Notes: a model not told the origin generated them from the letters alone. A stretch of 64,000 nucleotides of DNA from Effrenium voratum (GCA_963377175.1 CAUJNA010003079.1:723274-787273), one strand, 5' to 3'; counted from the first letter of the stretch, positions 42,603 to 54,097 are shown. Made by a program: numbers and translations.

Positions 42603-42709
42603 GTTTGGGGAGCAAACAAATGATTTTTTAGCAGTTGAGTGGTTGGATTTCAACCACTAAACCACAATAAGCAAAAATGTAAAATGTGTGCCAACAACAA
42701 TGGAGCAAC
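42603..42709. repeat. Dispersed repeat J, copy 1
   Basis: GGGGAGCAAACAAATGATTT, TTAGCAGTTGAGTGG and CACTAAACCACAATAAGCAA match 45447-45531. Confidence 0.75.
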
Positions 42710-42764
42710 AACAAAAAGGCGCATTTTAATGTCTGAGGAAATCCTGGCGCAGCTTGTAGCTTGC

Positions 42765-42840
42765 TGTTTCGATAGGCCGGGAATGAGACATGGAATGACC
42801 CCCAGAAACCATCCCCTATTGCTTTCTGTAAGATAATTTT
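42765..42840. mobile_element. Family C element, partial
   Basis: GGGAATGAGACATGGAATGA and CCCCTATTGCTTTCTGTAAG are family text; the right half is missing. Confidence 0.55.
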
Positions 42841-42930
42841 CAGGGGATTTGGGGCTTCTAGATACGCACCTGAAGCACCTCTGGCTGTGGTGCGGGGACT
42901 TCCGGGTTCTACCAAGCCCCAGCCTCCGTC

Positions 42931-42992
42931 CGAAAAAGGTTTCCTCTGCGGCCGAGGGGCCCTGACGTGCCTCCTCCAGCATCTTCCGCAGC
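42931..42992 (-). CDS. Coiled-coil stalk exon (LRKMLEEARQGPSAAEETFF)
   Basis: Acceptor ACATCGAG|GCTG and GA donor TTTTTCG|GACGG bound 62 bp reading LRKMLEEARQGPSAAEETFF. Two overlapping frames are open but lack coiled-coil character. Confidence 0.7.
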
Positions 42993-43039
42993 CTCGATGT
43001 TGCACATCAGGCGCCGAATTGTGAAAAAACCACGGATGT

Positions 43040-44322
43040 TCCCCATTTTGTTCATGGGAAACCATAAAACATGAACAAACAATTCCTCATGTGCCTGTTT
43101 TTGAGCAATCCTGTAATCCTCCCATTTGCGAAACCAAGAAAACATGCCTGAAAGGCATTCTAATTGCAAAGCCAAACACAAGATGCCTGAACGGCCTCCA
43201 ATTTGCCAAACTAAACAAACCTCGAAGAAAACAATAAAAACTAAAACACGCAACAAAGTCCTCAGGGACATGCTTTGGTCATCCCCAATACCATCCAATA
43301 CATTTGTCTGGGGATTGTTTTTCTGACTTCTGTCGCTCTTTTGGGGGATTGTTGTTTGGGTTTGTGTGATTCTCCTCGACGTGCTTTGTGTTTTTTCAGA
43401 TTGGGCAATTTTCCTGGCAGATCTCTCGCGCGCAAGAGCGTTTTCCAAGCGTCGGATGCCACTATGTCCTTGATATGTGCACACTAAAAACAGTGTGGTG
43501 TCCCCTTCAATTCGCAGGTGCAATGTATTTATGGAGGCCGGATGCAGTATTATGTCACGCCATCATTATCTTTATCTTGGTATCTTCATGCACCATGAAC
43601 CTGTGCTAGGAATGGAACAACAATGGCATGGGAAGGAAACGATATTCCAAAAGTTAATCAATTGTTAATTGTCTAATGTAATGCTATGCCCTTCCTTCCT
43701 TAGAAGCTAGAGACTTGGAAGGAAATCAACGTGTTGCGTCCCTTACCACTCCCTCACTTCCAGTCTTCTTCGCTGCAGCGGTTAAAGGGCGTGAGGGATG
43801 AGGATAGAATGAGATAAGAGATGAAAGAAAGACAGACCAGGCTGCACACATATCTGGATCTACCGTCTTTTGTAGCATTCTATTCATCACGATTCAATCT
43901 TGTTCAACTGCCTTCGGGGCCATAAGGAGAGATGGACACAGTCGATTGGGAAAGGGGCAAAAGAGTTGCAAAATCGCTGCGACAGAAGCAAGTGCAGTGC
44001 TGACTGCTGGATTTCCTTTCAAAAGACTTGGAATTTGCTTGCTTCCCATCAAGAACAAGCTAGCTCCTTGCGCAGTTTAGGGCATTGGCCTCTCAAGCAT
44101 TGGCTTTTACCAAAATCTCAAGCAAAGCCGAATCGTAACATCCCATGCTTTCCAGCTTGGCCCCCGACGGCGATGGTTCAAACGAAGCCCTGCCAAAACT
44201 GGCAAGGGCATGACCAAAAATGTGACCAACATCCAAGCGAGTGCTTTGGCGAGTCATGCCGGTTGGTTTATCCATCCGTGTTCCCACATTCTCAAACAGC
44301 CGCACATCGCCCGGACACGCAC
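43040..44322. other. Intron stretch without recognisable feature
   Basis: No exon, repeat family or RNA gene was supported. Confidence 0.35.
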
Positions 44323-44402
44323 CCCGTAGCCGAGCCGCTGAGGTATCTCCGAGGGCTTGGTCGCCGCCATCTCGAAGAACTGCTTCTTCAAAAGCTTCTT
44401 CT
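44323..44402 (-). CDS. Stalk exon (EKKLLKKQFFEMAATKPSEI)
   Basis: Acceptor GGCTCAG|AGAAG and GT donor TACGGG|GTGCGT bound 80 bp. The peptide EKKLLKKQFFEMAATKPSEI then PQRLGYG is basic and helical, then turns. Function beyond stalk is not evident. Confidence 0.75.
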
Positions 44403-44450
44403 CTGAGCCTCCGGCACTCGCAAACCGGTTCGTTTCATCACATGGCTTTG

Positions 44451-44548
44451 GGTCACAAATAGGTTGCCTGAAATGGAACCCTAGCAAGTGGAAACATGAA
44501 CCAAAACCTGCGGTCCCCTGGTGGCTTCATTTTGACCCATACCCACAT
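44451..44548. mobile_element. Family D element, diverged
   Basis: GGGTCACAAATAGGTTGCCT at left and CATTTTGACCCATACCC at right, with ACCAAAACCTGCGGTCCCCT inside, as at 63.3 kb. Confidence 0.6.
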
Positions 44549-44555
44549 AGATTGA

Positions 44556-44661
44556 TGGTGCTGTAGGAAATGCGACCCCTGCAAACCATCCATTGTGGTT
44601 TCCTTTGAGAGAATCACCAAACGGTTCATTCCCTCATTCCCTACCTATCGCACCAGCAAGG
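44556..44661. mobile_element. Family C inverted-repeat element
   Basis: GATGGTGCTGTAGGAAATGC at left, CCTATCGCACCAGCAAG at right, GTTCATTCCCTCATTCCCTA inside. It ends 39 bp from the donor of exon 44700-44818. Confidence 0.7.
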
Positions 44662-44699
44662 TAGATTGCTAAACTATGGCACGCAAACATGTTTGTGAC

Positions 44700-44818
44700 C
44701 TTCCTGCAGGCGCAGCACCTGCGCTGGCCCCCTTCTCATGTACACGGCAACACGCTTTCGGATCGCTGCAAAGCCCTGGGCGCCTTCCACTTTGATCGCC
44801 GGTGGCCGGCGTCCCTTT
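44700..44818 (-). CDS. Stalk exon (KVEGAQGFAAIRKRVAVYMR)
   Basis: Acceptor CGCCGAAG|AAAGG and GT donor GGAAG|GTCAC bound 119 bp. The peptide GRRPPAIKVEGAQGFAAIRK then RVAVYMRRGPAQVLRLQE is basic. The neighbouring family A element begins about 50 bp upstream. Confidence 0.7.
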
Positions 44819-44871
44819 CTTCGGCGTCTGAAACAACATGGGGCATCCAGCTTGAAGGTTCGAACATAACC

Positions 44872-44974
44872 TTCCATTTGGTTAAGGCCACAGAAGAAAA
44901 ACGCAAATATTTCCAGTACTGATGAATTCCTTTTAAGACCAAGCAAGAGAAAACATATTCTTAAACAAATGGAG
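44872..44974. mobile_element. Family A inverted-repeat element
   Basis: Arms CTTCCATTTGGTTAAGGCCA and ATTCTTAAACAAATGGAG, core TTTCCAGTACTGATGAATTC. Confidence 0.85.
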
Positions 44975-45029
44975 GTAACTGCCTGCAATGCTACAAGGCA
45001 AGCCCGTCTGCAATCCAAGTGTATCATGA

Positions 45030-45328
45030 GCGCGTAGCCTTTCGGTTGAATGATGCAAAGTCGCTGTTCCCTCCAGCTTCCGCAGCTGCTTGCGCGCGCA
45101 GACTTCGCGGATTGGAAAACGAAGACGTGCCGGCAGAAGTCTTCCTCCATTTGTGCTACTAGTTCCAGCCGGGCTCGCCAGGTGGTTTAGCTGTTGGTCA
45201 AGCGAATCATGGACAGGGCGAGCCATCTGGGCAAGCTGCCCTGTTTGCATGACGTGCTTCTTGCCCTCCACATGGATCACCAAACAAGGCCAGCGTGCCT
45301 GCATCACCCGGCCAAACGTGGCATCCAA
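45030..45328 (-). other. Possible coding block, unassigned
   Basis: A 131-codon minus frame includes LRFPIREVCARKQLRKLEG, which looks coding, and acceptor-like AAGCAG|CTGCGG lies inside. Exact exon borders could not be set. Confidence 0.3.
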
Positions 45329-45446
45329 AAATTCAGGAAGAAACAGCAGCGGACAGCCTGAAAGAATCGAAGGGTCAGCCTATCTTCACGGGCTGGTGAT
45401 TTGGATTGCTGGTTTGGTGGTTAGCTTGGTCGACGTTGGCAGGGGA

Positions 45447-45531
45447 GCAAAAAATAAACTTTAGCAGTTCAGTGGGGATTTCCCACTAAACCACAATAAG
45501 CAAAAATGCAAAATGTTTCCCAACAACAACC
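45447..45531. repeat. Dispersed repeat J, copy 2
   Basis: GGGAGCAAAAAATAAACTTT, TAGCAGTTCAGTGG and CCACTAAACCACAATAAGCA parallel copy 1 at 42.6 kb. Confidence 0.75.
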
Positions 45532-45844
45532 ATGTTTACGGGGTGGGTTCTCAACCTACCAGCAACAAGAACCAAAAGTGTGAATCCCCAAACCGCCAAT
45601 GTAAACGGCAAAACAAAAGCACGGTTCAAAGCATGAGATCTAGGCCTATATGGGCACGTATCAATTTAGGGGGCCCTAAACAACATGCGGTTTGCTTTTG
45701 GATGCCCTTTAACCCCACCCCAACCCGATCCTCTGTAATCCTCTCTGATATCGGCTAGGGGCTGGTTCTCTTTACCCCTTCAACTCCAAGCCCATTTCTA
45801 CCACTCAGCACCAAGTTGGGGTTGCCTCTTCGGCCAACCTCAAA

Positions 45845-45948
45845 ACAAGCCCATCACTTGGTTGCTGTTGACCCCCCTGCGAAAAGTTTATTTTTTGGGG
45901 TTTAGTGGAAAACACCTCTCTTTCAACCAAAAAGTTAAAGTCTAATTA
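45845..45948. repeat. Family G repeat
   Basis: CACTTGGTTGCTGTTGACCC, CCTGCGAAAAGTTTATTTT and TTAGTGGAAAACACCTCTC, in the same order as at 14.89 kb. Confidence 0.65.
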
Positions 45949-46036
45949 AAGATCCGTTGCCCAATAGCAGTCAAGATCAAACCCCAAATCCACACCCGGG
46001 ACCTGACCCGTTGCCCTCAAAAAAAAAAAGAGAAGC

Positions 46037-46099
46037 CGGCGGACCAGCTCCATGGCGCGCCTCCGTGGGCCTCTTGGGCTTCCGCCGCCAGGTTCCGGC
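46037..46099 (-). CDS. GC-rich exon candidate, frame uncertain
   Basis: Acceptor CCTCGAAG|GCCGG and GC donor CCGCCG|GCTTC bound 63 bp open in all three frames. Splice style fits the gene; the peptide cannot be chosen. Confidence 0.5.
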
Positions 46100-46175
46100 C
46101 TTCGAGGCGTCACTTCGGGGGCCTGGACATAAAAATTCGGTGATTTTGTTGGGGTGACTACAGCTGGTTCTCAGT

Positions 46176-46286
46176 TGCCCCTTGGGGACCCAGAACTAAA
46201 AGCTGAACCTTTTGGCACCACTAAAAATGGACCGAAATGGGAAAACCAAAAGGTCAAAAGGTCGGCTTTGGACAACTGAGCAACTG
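46176..46286. mobile_element. Family E inverted-repeat element
   Basis: Starts CAGTTGCCCCTTGGGGACCC and ends TCGGCTTTGGACAACTGAG, with GGAAAACCAAAAGGTCAAAA inside. Related fragments follow to 46670. Confidence 0.75.
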
Positions 46287-47049
46287 GTTGCCAAATAAAA
46301 GTAGAACTCCAAGGGTCAGGAAGGTTTTGGGCAACTACCTTTTGGGGGGTCAGTCGTCTCAGTCGGCTCACCTTGGGTAAAGTTCAACTCGAGGTATTGG
46401 AGTCGCCGATTTCGAGGTATCCAGGCTTTCCGTGTAAAGCGGCTTGGTTTTTGCCAACAGCTCAGTTGGCCCTGACACGAATGATCACCTTTTGGGGGCA
46501 TGCGAAAAAACTGGACCTTTTTTGCGGTGACTAAAAATTGTTTTTTTTCCCGAAAAAGCGGGACACTCAATGGGTCAGGTGGGTTTTGGGCAACCTTTTT
46601 GGGGTCAGTCGACTAAAGTGGTTGCCAAATTGGAAAACCAAAAGGTCAAAAGGTTGGATTTGGATCACTGAGGGGTTTCGGGAGAATGAACCGTTTGGGG
46701 ATTCCCTGAAAGGAACCCCCGCTGAGAACCAGCAAGAAAATAAACAGACCTTACGTACTTGACTTTGAACAAGCGCATGCGGAACTCAGCCAACTAAATC
46801 TTGCCAAAGAAATGATGATGGGCATACAAACGTTTGGCAGCCTGCTCGCAAATCAAGCAGTTGGCGACCCCAAATTCGGAGAAAGGCAACACATCGCGGG
46901 GGGAGACGACTTCACGAACCCCGGACAAATAAGTCGGGAAATAAGCCTGCTGGTTGATTATTATTATTTTTTTGGGGGGGGAAAACCTCTGCAAATCCAC
47001 CGATTGGCTTCCGGGAGCTGCATGGCCCCGCAACGCCAGTCAGCCTCAC

Positions 47050-47193
47050 CTCCTTGCCGTTCTCTTGGGGCCTCTGCGCCCCTGAAGCGCGCCCGGCCTT
47101 ACCCCACAGCCAGCAAGTGACCGCGCCTGAGATTGGCGCCAAGGACAGGGACGCCTCCAAGTCAACGTCCGTGTAGTCCACATCCGTAACGAT
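47050..47193 (-). CDS. Exon of 48 codons (DVDYTDVDLEASLSLAPISG)
   Basis: Acceptor CGTTGCAG|ATCG and GT donor AAGGAG|GTGAGG bound exactly 48 codons. The peptide begins IVTDVDYTDVDLEASLSLAP and contains ISGAVTCWLWGKAGRAS. It is less helical than its neighbours. The C-W-A spacing loosely recalls the end of the dynein stalk region, but the match is too weak to name. Confidence 0.75.
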
Positions 47194-48332
47194 CTGCAAC
47201 GCGAGATTTGCCAAGTGGCCAGTGGCGAGGAGTCATTAACCCAGTGGGTCATGTCAAAGCGAAATTCGGAAGCGGCACTGGCATCGAAAACGACGCATGC
47301 ACCATGGTGACAACTCGTGAATCGTGTAGTCATGGTCATATCTTGCCTCAACAAACGTCCTTGGTTGCCAACGCCCCATCAAACGTTTGATGACCCACCG
47401 TCCGCATTGACGCAACATGCTCTAAGTTGGCAAACTTCTGGCTGACAATGTCCTTCACCCTGTCTTATGTGACATAATGGCCACGCAGGCAGGGTCTCGT
47501 TCGACCATTCATTGTGTCGAGTTCATTGCGCGTGGGTGACACAAACAACTGTCCAACCGGAGTTCAACACAAATATCTTTGCAGCCGCCCCACCCCCCGA
47601 GAGGCAAACTTCGGCAACCTAGGGGGGAGTGTCACTCAGTTGGTATGGCAGCACCCCTTGAGGCTTCGAACAGTTACCTTGAGGCCATTTTTGGTGTCAC
47701 TCAGTTGTTTGGTACGGAACACAACTGCTTTCTGGTGGGCAAACAAAACACCCGTCTCCCGACAGATTCAGCAACAGGGCTGCAAGCCTTGAGATCGAGC
47801 CCCTTCTGGAAAGGGAGTTCACATCGCATCTTTGGCAAATGGGAACTGAATCCTTTGGGTCCTCCTTTCCTTATGGAAGGGGCCCCTATCCAGTCCTACA
47901 TTTGGATGAATGAAAAAGCAACAAATCATCCAAAATTGTCCTCAAAATGGCGGGGTTGCATTTGCAGCATTTGCAGGCGGGTTCTCTACGAAGAAACATC
48001 GCCTGCGCAGCAGCATGATAAAACCTCCCTGGTGTGAAATCCGGGACCTGCAAGGTACGCAACCGTGACACGTCAATGCAGTGAACCCTTTGCTTGTCCC
48101 AAGCCCATCCATGTCGCTTCATTCCGTGTTAAAACAACTTGAAATGCATCCAGACGCTTGGTTGCTGGTTTCCGCTACACTTTTTTTAACACACCACAGG
48201 GCTATTCTGATGCAGCCCCCAGACCTGGACCGCAGCCAAGAGGCCACTGGTGGCGTCGTCGCGCGCGAGCCGTGGAACGGGGTTACGCGGTCGCTGCCTG
48301 GCGCTCGAGTGAGGAAAGCGCCTGGATGTTGC

Positions 48333-48451
48333 CTAGGTCCTCCAGTAGAGAGGTTAGCAGAAGCGTACCAACTTTTTTCAATAGTCTATTTCAGCAGGGG
48401 AACCCTCCCCGCAAAAAAGAAACGGTTGAAAAGGGCACCTAGCTGGGGGAC
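48333..48451. mobile_element. Family B inverted-repeat element
   Basis: Starts CTAGGTCCTCCAGTAGAGAG and ends CACCTAGCTGGGGGACC. The interior is more diverged than at 56.0 kb. Confidence 0.8.
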
Positions 48452-48507
48452 CCTGTTGCTTTGCACTGAGATCAGGTTCAAAGGATCCCTCTTTCCTCAC
48501 TTCCTGA

Positions 48508-48605
48508 CAGAGTGAATGGGCACAACAAAGTCCCAGACTTTTGACTTGTTGTTTTCTACCAACATGGTCTTCCCAAGAAGGATACAGTCCATGAAATCAA
48601 GGAGT
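48508..48605. mobile_element. Family F element
   Basis: AGAGTGAATGGGCACAACAA, TCTACCAACATGGTCTTCCC and CAGTCCATGAAATCAAGG keep the family order with diverged ends. Confidence 0.5.
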
Positions 48606-49688
48606 GAGTTTCTGGTCCGATGGAAGCAATGCTTCCATGCACGAAGCACGAAGCACGCGCCCTGCAAATAAGTTACAAGGTAAGGACTTCCAGTCACTCT
48701 CAACACACTGACGGTCACTGACGGCTGACTACGGTATCTCCCCAGGTCTCTCCGAATCACTTCTGAACGCGTTTTAGCCGAAGAGCTCGCTAGTGAACAA
48801 GAAATTCCAAACTGGGAAAACGGCCACACCCGCCGTCTTTGTGATCCGAACTCACTTGAAGGAGGCCCGATGCTTTATTGTCAGTTGAACCATGCCACGT
48901 ACATCCCAATGAGCAAACTTGGCAAATGTCAATTGTTTGTGTGGCATGCAAGCATATGTGCTTGTCTTCTTTAATGGTATTTTTTTGGGGGGTGTCAATT
49001 AGGAGAAGCCAAAAGAATCAACCGATTTGCGGGGTCCGCAGTTTTGAGACACACCCAAACAACACTTGGCATGAGCATGACCCTTGGTGCACAACCCCCA
49101 ACCCAAAAAACCCGGCCTTCGCTGTGACTCCGGCCGCTCCTGAGACGGACCGGATCGACAGTGTGAGGGTCGTGGTGTAACCACTCTGCATCATCCTTCA
49201 AATCCGTTTAACGGCCATGATGGCAGTCGAATACCCAGACAAGCAGCAGGAAAGACAACACCCAAGATAAAATGATGATTGTTGGAATTCTCGAAACGCT
49301 CCCACTTGGGGAAAACGGTCCTTTCTTGTCATGGATTTGGAATCACATCCAACGGACCCACATTGTCAGGCATGAAGGGATCTGGTTGGTACATAGAGTG
49401 GAGCCCGAGTTTTTTGGCAATCCCGCCCCTCTTTTGGGTTACATGGATGTGTCCTAAACTAGGAGAACCCCGAAAATGGTTGGTTTCCCGATGATTCTCC
49501 TTTAAACACCACTCGAAAAGGAGTAACTCCACAAAGATCCCACACTCACATCGGCTCATAAACGCCGGCACCCCAAGTGGGAACCTAGGCCCACGGGGCC
49601 CCTTGGCATCGAGATTTTCCAATGAACACAAATGCCCACTATTTTGGGGCCCAAGCCTAGGAAAGAAGGGCATCCAAATTAGACTCAC

Positions 49689-49750
49689 AGTGCCGGCCCC
49701 GGCGCGGCTCCTGGGGGTACTTCGATCCGCATCGCTGTTCCTCCGGCTAC
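49689..49750 (-). CDS. Exon candidate with canonical GTGAGT donor
   Basis: Acceptor CGGCAG|GTAGC and donor GGCACT|GTGAGT bound 62 bp of GC-rich sequence. Frames read AGGTAMRIEVPPGAAPGPA or SRRNSDADRSTPRSRAG; the choice depends on neighbours. Confidence 0.5.
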
Positions 49751-49879
49751 CTGCCGTGCGAACAAGAACCGCAAACTCAGGTTACTGCGGGCGGGTTCTT
49801 CGTGGAGTTGCCCGCGAAGAGGTCTTTTATCGCACCTCGGCCACTTCTTCTTTTAGAAATGGAGCACCCTAACAAGTCT

Positions 49880-49985
49880 GTGTTCTTGCATGGGTGCGTG
49901 GGCGGGTGGGTGGGTGGCCGTGTCGCGCGTGCATGGGAGCGTCGGTGCGTGGGTGCGTGGTTGCGTGCGTGCGTGTGCGGATTGC
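49880..49985. repeat. GTGC/GGGT-rich low-complexity tract
   Basis: Repeated GGGTGGGTGG and TGCGTGGGTGCGTGG units. Confidence 0.7.
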
Positions 49986-50320
49986 CGTGAGCATGTGTAT
50001 GCGCACATCCTTTGGCAAGAAAGGACGTATACAAGCTGCGAAAATACAAACGCGCCACCGTCCGACTTTGTGGCCCTGCGGGCCCTGGATAGCAACGCGG
50101 CGCCACACTGCTGCAGGGGTGTGGCAGAGCCCTGTTGAAGGCAGGTGCCGTAATCTTGATGCTTGAGACTCATCATGCTGATGCAAATGAGCCATGTTGT
50201 GTGCATGTTTGATGAAACCTCTATATGAATACATCGTGAGTTTCCAAGAGGGGCCGCGTCCTTCGTCTATTGTCATTTTGGCTTCCCAACGAAAGGTGAA
50301 AAGGGCATCATCGAAAACAC

Positions 50321-50376
50321 ATCTCGGCTTCTGCTTGCCGGTCCCCTTGGCCTGCAACCTCCTCCTCCTTCTGCTC
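50321..50376 (-). CDS. Coiled-coil exon candidate (EQKEEEVAGQGDRQAEAEM)
   Basis: Acceptor CCGCCAG|GAGC and GT (or GA) donor at CCGAGAT|GTG. The frame EQKEEEVAGQGDRQAEAEM is coiled-coil-like; another frame (SRRRRRLQAKGTGKQKPR) is also open. Confidence 0.5.
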
Positions 50377-50704
50377 CTGGCGGCAAGAGGCTGGAATTCA
50401 AGGAAGGGAGATCGTGGATTCAGGTGGATACATTCAGGTTCAACTGCAGCGCCTGGAAATGCCCCGTGCTGGAGGATCCACATGGGTTAATGGCTCTCCC
50501 CCAACAAGAAAAAGAAGAACAGCAACGTCAAAAGACAAAAAGGGAATAAACAACTGAAAAGGTTGCGGGTCCGGTGCCAATACCGTTCGCTGAAACACTC
50601 CGAAACCCCCGAGTTGTTTTGGTATTGCTGGAGCTTCGGTTTGAGATTGGATTTGAGCTTCCCTGTGGACCAGCATGCATGAGTTTCAGTTTGATTTAAT
50701 CCAT

Positions 50705-51465
50705 CCCCCCTAATGCTAAAGGTCCGCCCTAATACTAAAAACCGACGTTTGAGAATTCCAAATCCGGGAATACTACTTCTAGAATGGCCAATACTAAACC
50801 AATTCTAAAGTAGGTCTTTTCCTGCCCCGGGAGAACGCTTCCCATATTCGGTTGTGCCACAAAGTTGCGACTTTCGAGCCGGAGCTCCGCGAGTACGTTT
50901 CCTGTATTATCCCAGACACTCCAATGTTGGTGCTATTTGCCAACATTCGCGAACGTTGGCCTGAGAAGGAACATTGGGGTTTATAAGGCCAATGTTGCTC
51001 TGAGAGGCATACATCCAAAATGTTGGTTCGACAAATGCACGTTCGACAATTCTCCTGCGATTAAATCACGCCAAATCACGGTATTACATGAATGTACCCC
51101 AAATTTGGCATACATTTGGCCCAAGTGTATGCCAACAATGGCATACATTCAGTCCGACAATCACACCAAATCACGCTCAATCACGCCCAATCACGGCATC
51201 CGACAAATCATGGATTCCGATAAGCCCAATGTTGCCAAATTGTGCCTACATCCGAATGTTGCTCTGAGAGGCTACATTTGAATGTTAGTACATATGACCA
51301 ACATGGAGTGTGTGGGTATGGCTGTACTGCAAAGTTGCGACTTGAGACGGAGCTCCGGGAGTACGGTTCTCCGAAAACGAACAAGGGACCCCCTAATGCT
51401 AGAACCTTTTTCTTTTTTGCGGGGGACCCATTAATTAGTATTGGACGTTTAGCATTAGGGGGAAC
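50705..51465. repeat. Composite element bounded by CCCCCTAATGCTAAA inverted repeats
   Basis: CCCCCTAATGCTAAA at 50706-50720 is inverted as TTTAGCATTAGGGGG near 51448-51462. Inside, AAAGTTGCGACTT...CGGAGCTCCG-GAGTACG occurs twice about 480 bp apart (50861 and 51331). CAATGTTGCTCTGAGAGGC-type text occurs at 50992 and 51253, and AAATCACGCCAAATCACGG-like units cluster at 51063-51200. Confidence 0.65.
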
Positions 51466-51995
51466 GGAGTAGTGTTGCTGAAGCTTCGCTTTGAGGATGG
51501 TGATCTAAGCTCCCCTTAAAATTAGTGTTGCTGAATCGCTGAATTTGAGTTTCCGCTTGATTTTGACATTGTTGTTTCTTTGGGATTCTAAAGCGATACA
51601 CATTCTAGGGTGTTGATTTCACATTTTAAAGGACACGGCCCCTGAGGTGCTACAGTACGCCCTGTGCGCGGTTGATCTGCGGCTACCTTTGAGCAAAACT
51701 GCGTACAGTAGGCTAATGGGGAAGCGGTCTTTGCTGATGAAGGAGCTGCAGCTTTAGCAAATCAAGCAGAAGCGACTGGAATTGAAGCTCCGTTTGGATT
51801 AGTATTGCTTAAGTATTGTCATGCAATTCTACAAGCCCACGGGTGTCCAACAAACGCTATGTTCGGGGCCTTGAAACGGGAGGGCCGCGAAAGTACTTCC
51901 CACGCTGCGCGATTGTTTTGAGCTACTTACTTGAACGAGGAGAAATGCCAAACATTTGCTTATGGAGGAGCCGCAGCTTGAATGAAAGCACCTAG

Positions 51996-52121
51996 ATGGA
52001 TTTGCCTTTGGACTTTTGACCAGGTCCATAAAAAGTTTTGCATGGGGGAAAGCGTTGCACCATGCGGCCAAAACCCCGGGAAAAGCAGGGGTTGGCTGGC
52101 TGAGTGTCCTAGTAATGGATT
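51996..52121. repeat. Dispersed repeat I, copy 1
   Basis: ATGGATTTGCCTTTGGACTT, GCATGGGGGAAAGCGTTGCA and GGCTGAGTGTCCTAGTAATG closely match 60156-60281. Confidence 0.85.
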
Positions 52122-52358
52122 TGGCTCAAAATTAAACAGGAGGGGTTACGCAGGTTTTGGTCCAACCACGAAATGGCCTGGTCGCTTTTTTGGCGTTTCC
52201 TCTAGACAATGAATATTTGTGGTCTCCCTTCCGTTCGTTTGCAGAGTAAATTCGAGTTCTAGGCATTGGGATGCCGCGTGTTCGACGTGAGTAGCTCAAA
52301 AAAGCACAAATGGAGACAAGAAACGACCACCAGAGTGAAGCGGGAAGTCAGCTGGGAC

Positions 52359-52494
52359 CAAACTCGATGAACAGTTCCCTGTGCATGTGCTCTTCGCTCA
52401 AAAACCCCGGCAGCGCCTTCGGCAGAGGCCCCAGGAATGTGAGGCCCATGCGATGCCGTTCCTGGGCCGGAAGCTCCATGGAACATGGGCGTGC
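52359..52494 (-). CDS. Exon (LTFLGPLPKALPGFLSEEHM)
   Basis: Acceptor CAAAAAG|GCACG and GT donor GAGTTTG|GTCCC bound 136 bp. The peptide includes MELPAQERHRMGLTFLGPL and PKALPGFLSEEHMHRELFIE. It is mixed helical with proline turns and not recognised. It may lie in the N-terminal globular part of the kinesin-like protein or in a different upstream gene. Confidence 0.7.
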
Positions 52495-53278
52495 CTTTTT
52501 GAGAAACCCCGGAAAACGGAAAACCCCCTTGGCACCACACAGCCCAACCCTGTTCCCACCACCCCAACATGGAAGTGGAAGGGCACTGCGCATTCTTCCG
52601 TGTCTCCCACACGTAAAGGCCTCGTCCTTGCTTGCCTGGTTCCGTTAAGTTGCGAGCAAAGCGTGATTGCAGGGCCACCAGAAATTCACCGGGGCCAAGT
52701 CAAGTGCAGATGACATCACTTTGTCAACCCTCACGCCTGCATCCTCAGCAAGCAATGTTTCTTTTCTTCTTGGTCGCCACATACCACAAAACGCAAAGAT
52801 CAGCCCCACTTGCGCAACGGACCTGGCATCAACCTTCCAACGCTGAGAATTGAACAAGACATATGGCTCAGATGTAGGCAACAGCTGGGATGCACCGGGG
52901 GAAGGTAGCTGAAATCCCGAGTTCCCCACCGCCAAACGCCACAGGTTGCATGTGGTAAGATTTGTTGCGTATGTGTGTCACGGATATCATGTAGACAAGG
53001 GTCGACCTTCAAAACCCCATCCAACCCTGAAACGCTACAGAAGGCAGACAAGTCACAAGGGCTGGCAGGGAAATGCGCGTGTTTGCGCTCCAAGCGGCCC
53101 TCGAACCCTCCCGAGCCCTCAGCCCCCACCCCACGCCCCACCCATGGCATTAGCCATGGAAGTGGCGTCCGGCTGCTTTCATTGGCCCAGAGTGGAACCC
53201 TTTTTTTTGGGTTGACCGTCTTTAGCGGATCCCACACCCACCCAACCAAAAAGATTTAGACGGTGCCACTGAACAACT

Positions 53279-53371
53279 GGCCATGGGTCAAAATCCAAAT
53301 CGTACCCCCAGTGAATCTCCACTAAAATGGACCAAAATGGGTGGTGAACCTACCCCAAAACCCCACAGCCA
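53279..53371. mobile_element. Family D element, right arm worn
   Basis: GGCCATGGGTCAAAATCCAA at left, then CCCCCAGTGAATCTCCACTA and GGGTGGTGAACCTACCCCAA, ending CCCCACAGCCA. Confidence 0.7.
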
Positions 53372-53558
53372 ACTGGGACTCGGAACCAATGAGGGACCCC
53401 CCCCCACAAAAAAAAGGTCACCAGAGCCAAGCAAAGAAAGCTCAAAGCCAGCCAAACTGAAAGCCAAAGCTATCCAAAGGAAGCAAAGGAAACCGAATCA
53501 ACCCCCTTGAGGAAGCCAAACCAAATCAAAGGAAACCAAAAGCCCAGAGCAAACCAAA

Positions 53559-53669
53559 AGTAGGTCGTTAGAATAAGGGTGCCAGCTTCTCTGTAGTCGA
53601 TTTTAGGGGAACCCTTGCCCACAAAAAGGGTGAGAAAGGGCACCTATTTCCCAGTTGGGGGACCTAGCA
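53559..53669. mobile_element. Family B inverted-repeat element
   Basis: AGTAGGTCGTTAGAATAAGG at left and CCCAGTTGGGGGACCTAG at right, with GTAGTCGATTTTAGGGGAAC inside. It is embedded in a tract of AACCAAAAGGAAGCC-like units (53420-53790). Confidence 0.75.
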
Positions 53670-53794
53670 GAGCAAACCAAAAGGAAGCCAAATCAAACCC
53701 AAAGGAAGCCAAACCAAATCAAAGGAAACCAACAGGAATCCAAAGCCCAAACCAAAGCTCAAGGCAAACCAAAAGGAATCCAAAGCCATGCTCA

Positions 53795-53890
53795 CTTGCT
53801 GAGTGCATGGCCCATAAAGAGTATCCAAACTTTGTGCATACCACTAAAATGGTCCGACCCCAAAAAGTCTTCCAAGTTCATGAACTCAGG
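53795..53890. mobile_element. Family F element
   Basis: TTGCTGAGTGCATGGCCCAT, CATACCACTAAAATGGTCCG, CCCCAAAAAGTCTTCCAAG and GAACTCAGG. Confidence 0.65.
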
Positions 53891-54097
53891 AGCCCTCCCC
53901 CCCAAAAAAGGGGGTCTTACCCCTTAAAACTCCCTGCGCCCTGGGGAAGTTCTCATCTTTTACAGACATATAGCCCATGTTGCCCCCAAAAAGTTGAAAG
54001 GTTTTGTGTTTTTAAGAGGTAAGGCTTTAAGGGGTTACTCCGGGCACCACTTGCTGGGGGACCTAGAAAAGGAAAACCCGGAGCCACCGGAAGCCAC

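Larger units (their letters stand above)
47194..49688. other. Intron with family F and B elements
   Basis: Family F copy at 48508-48605 and family B copy at 48333-48451. No exon identified in the rest. Confidence 0.45.
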
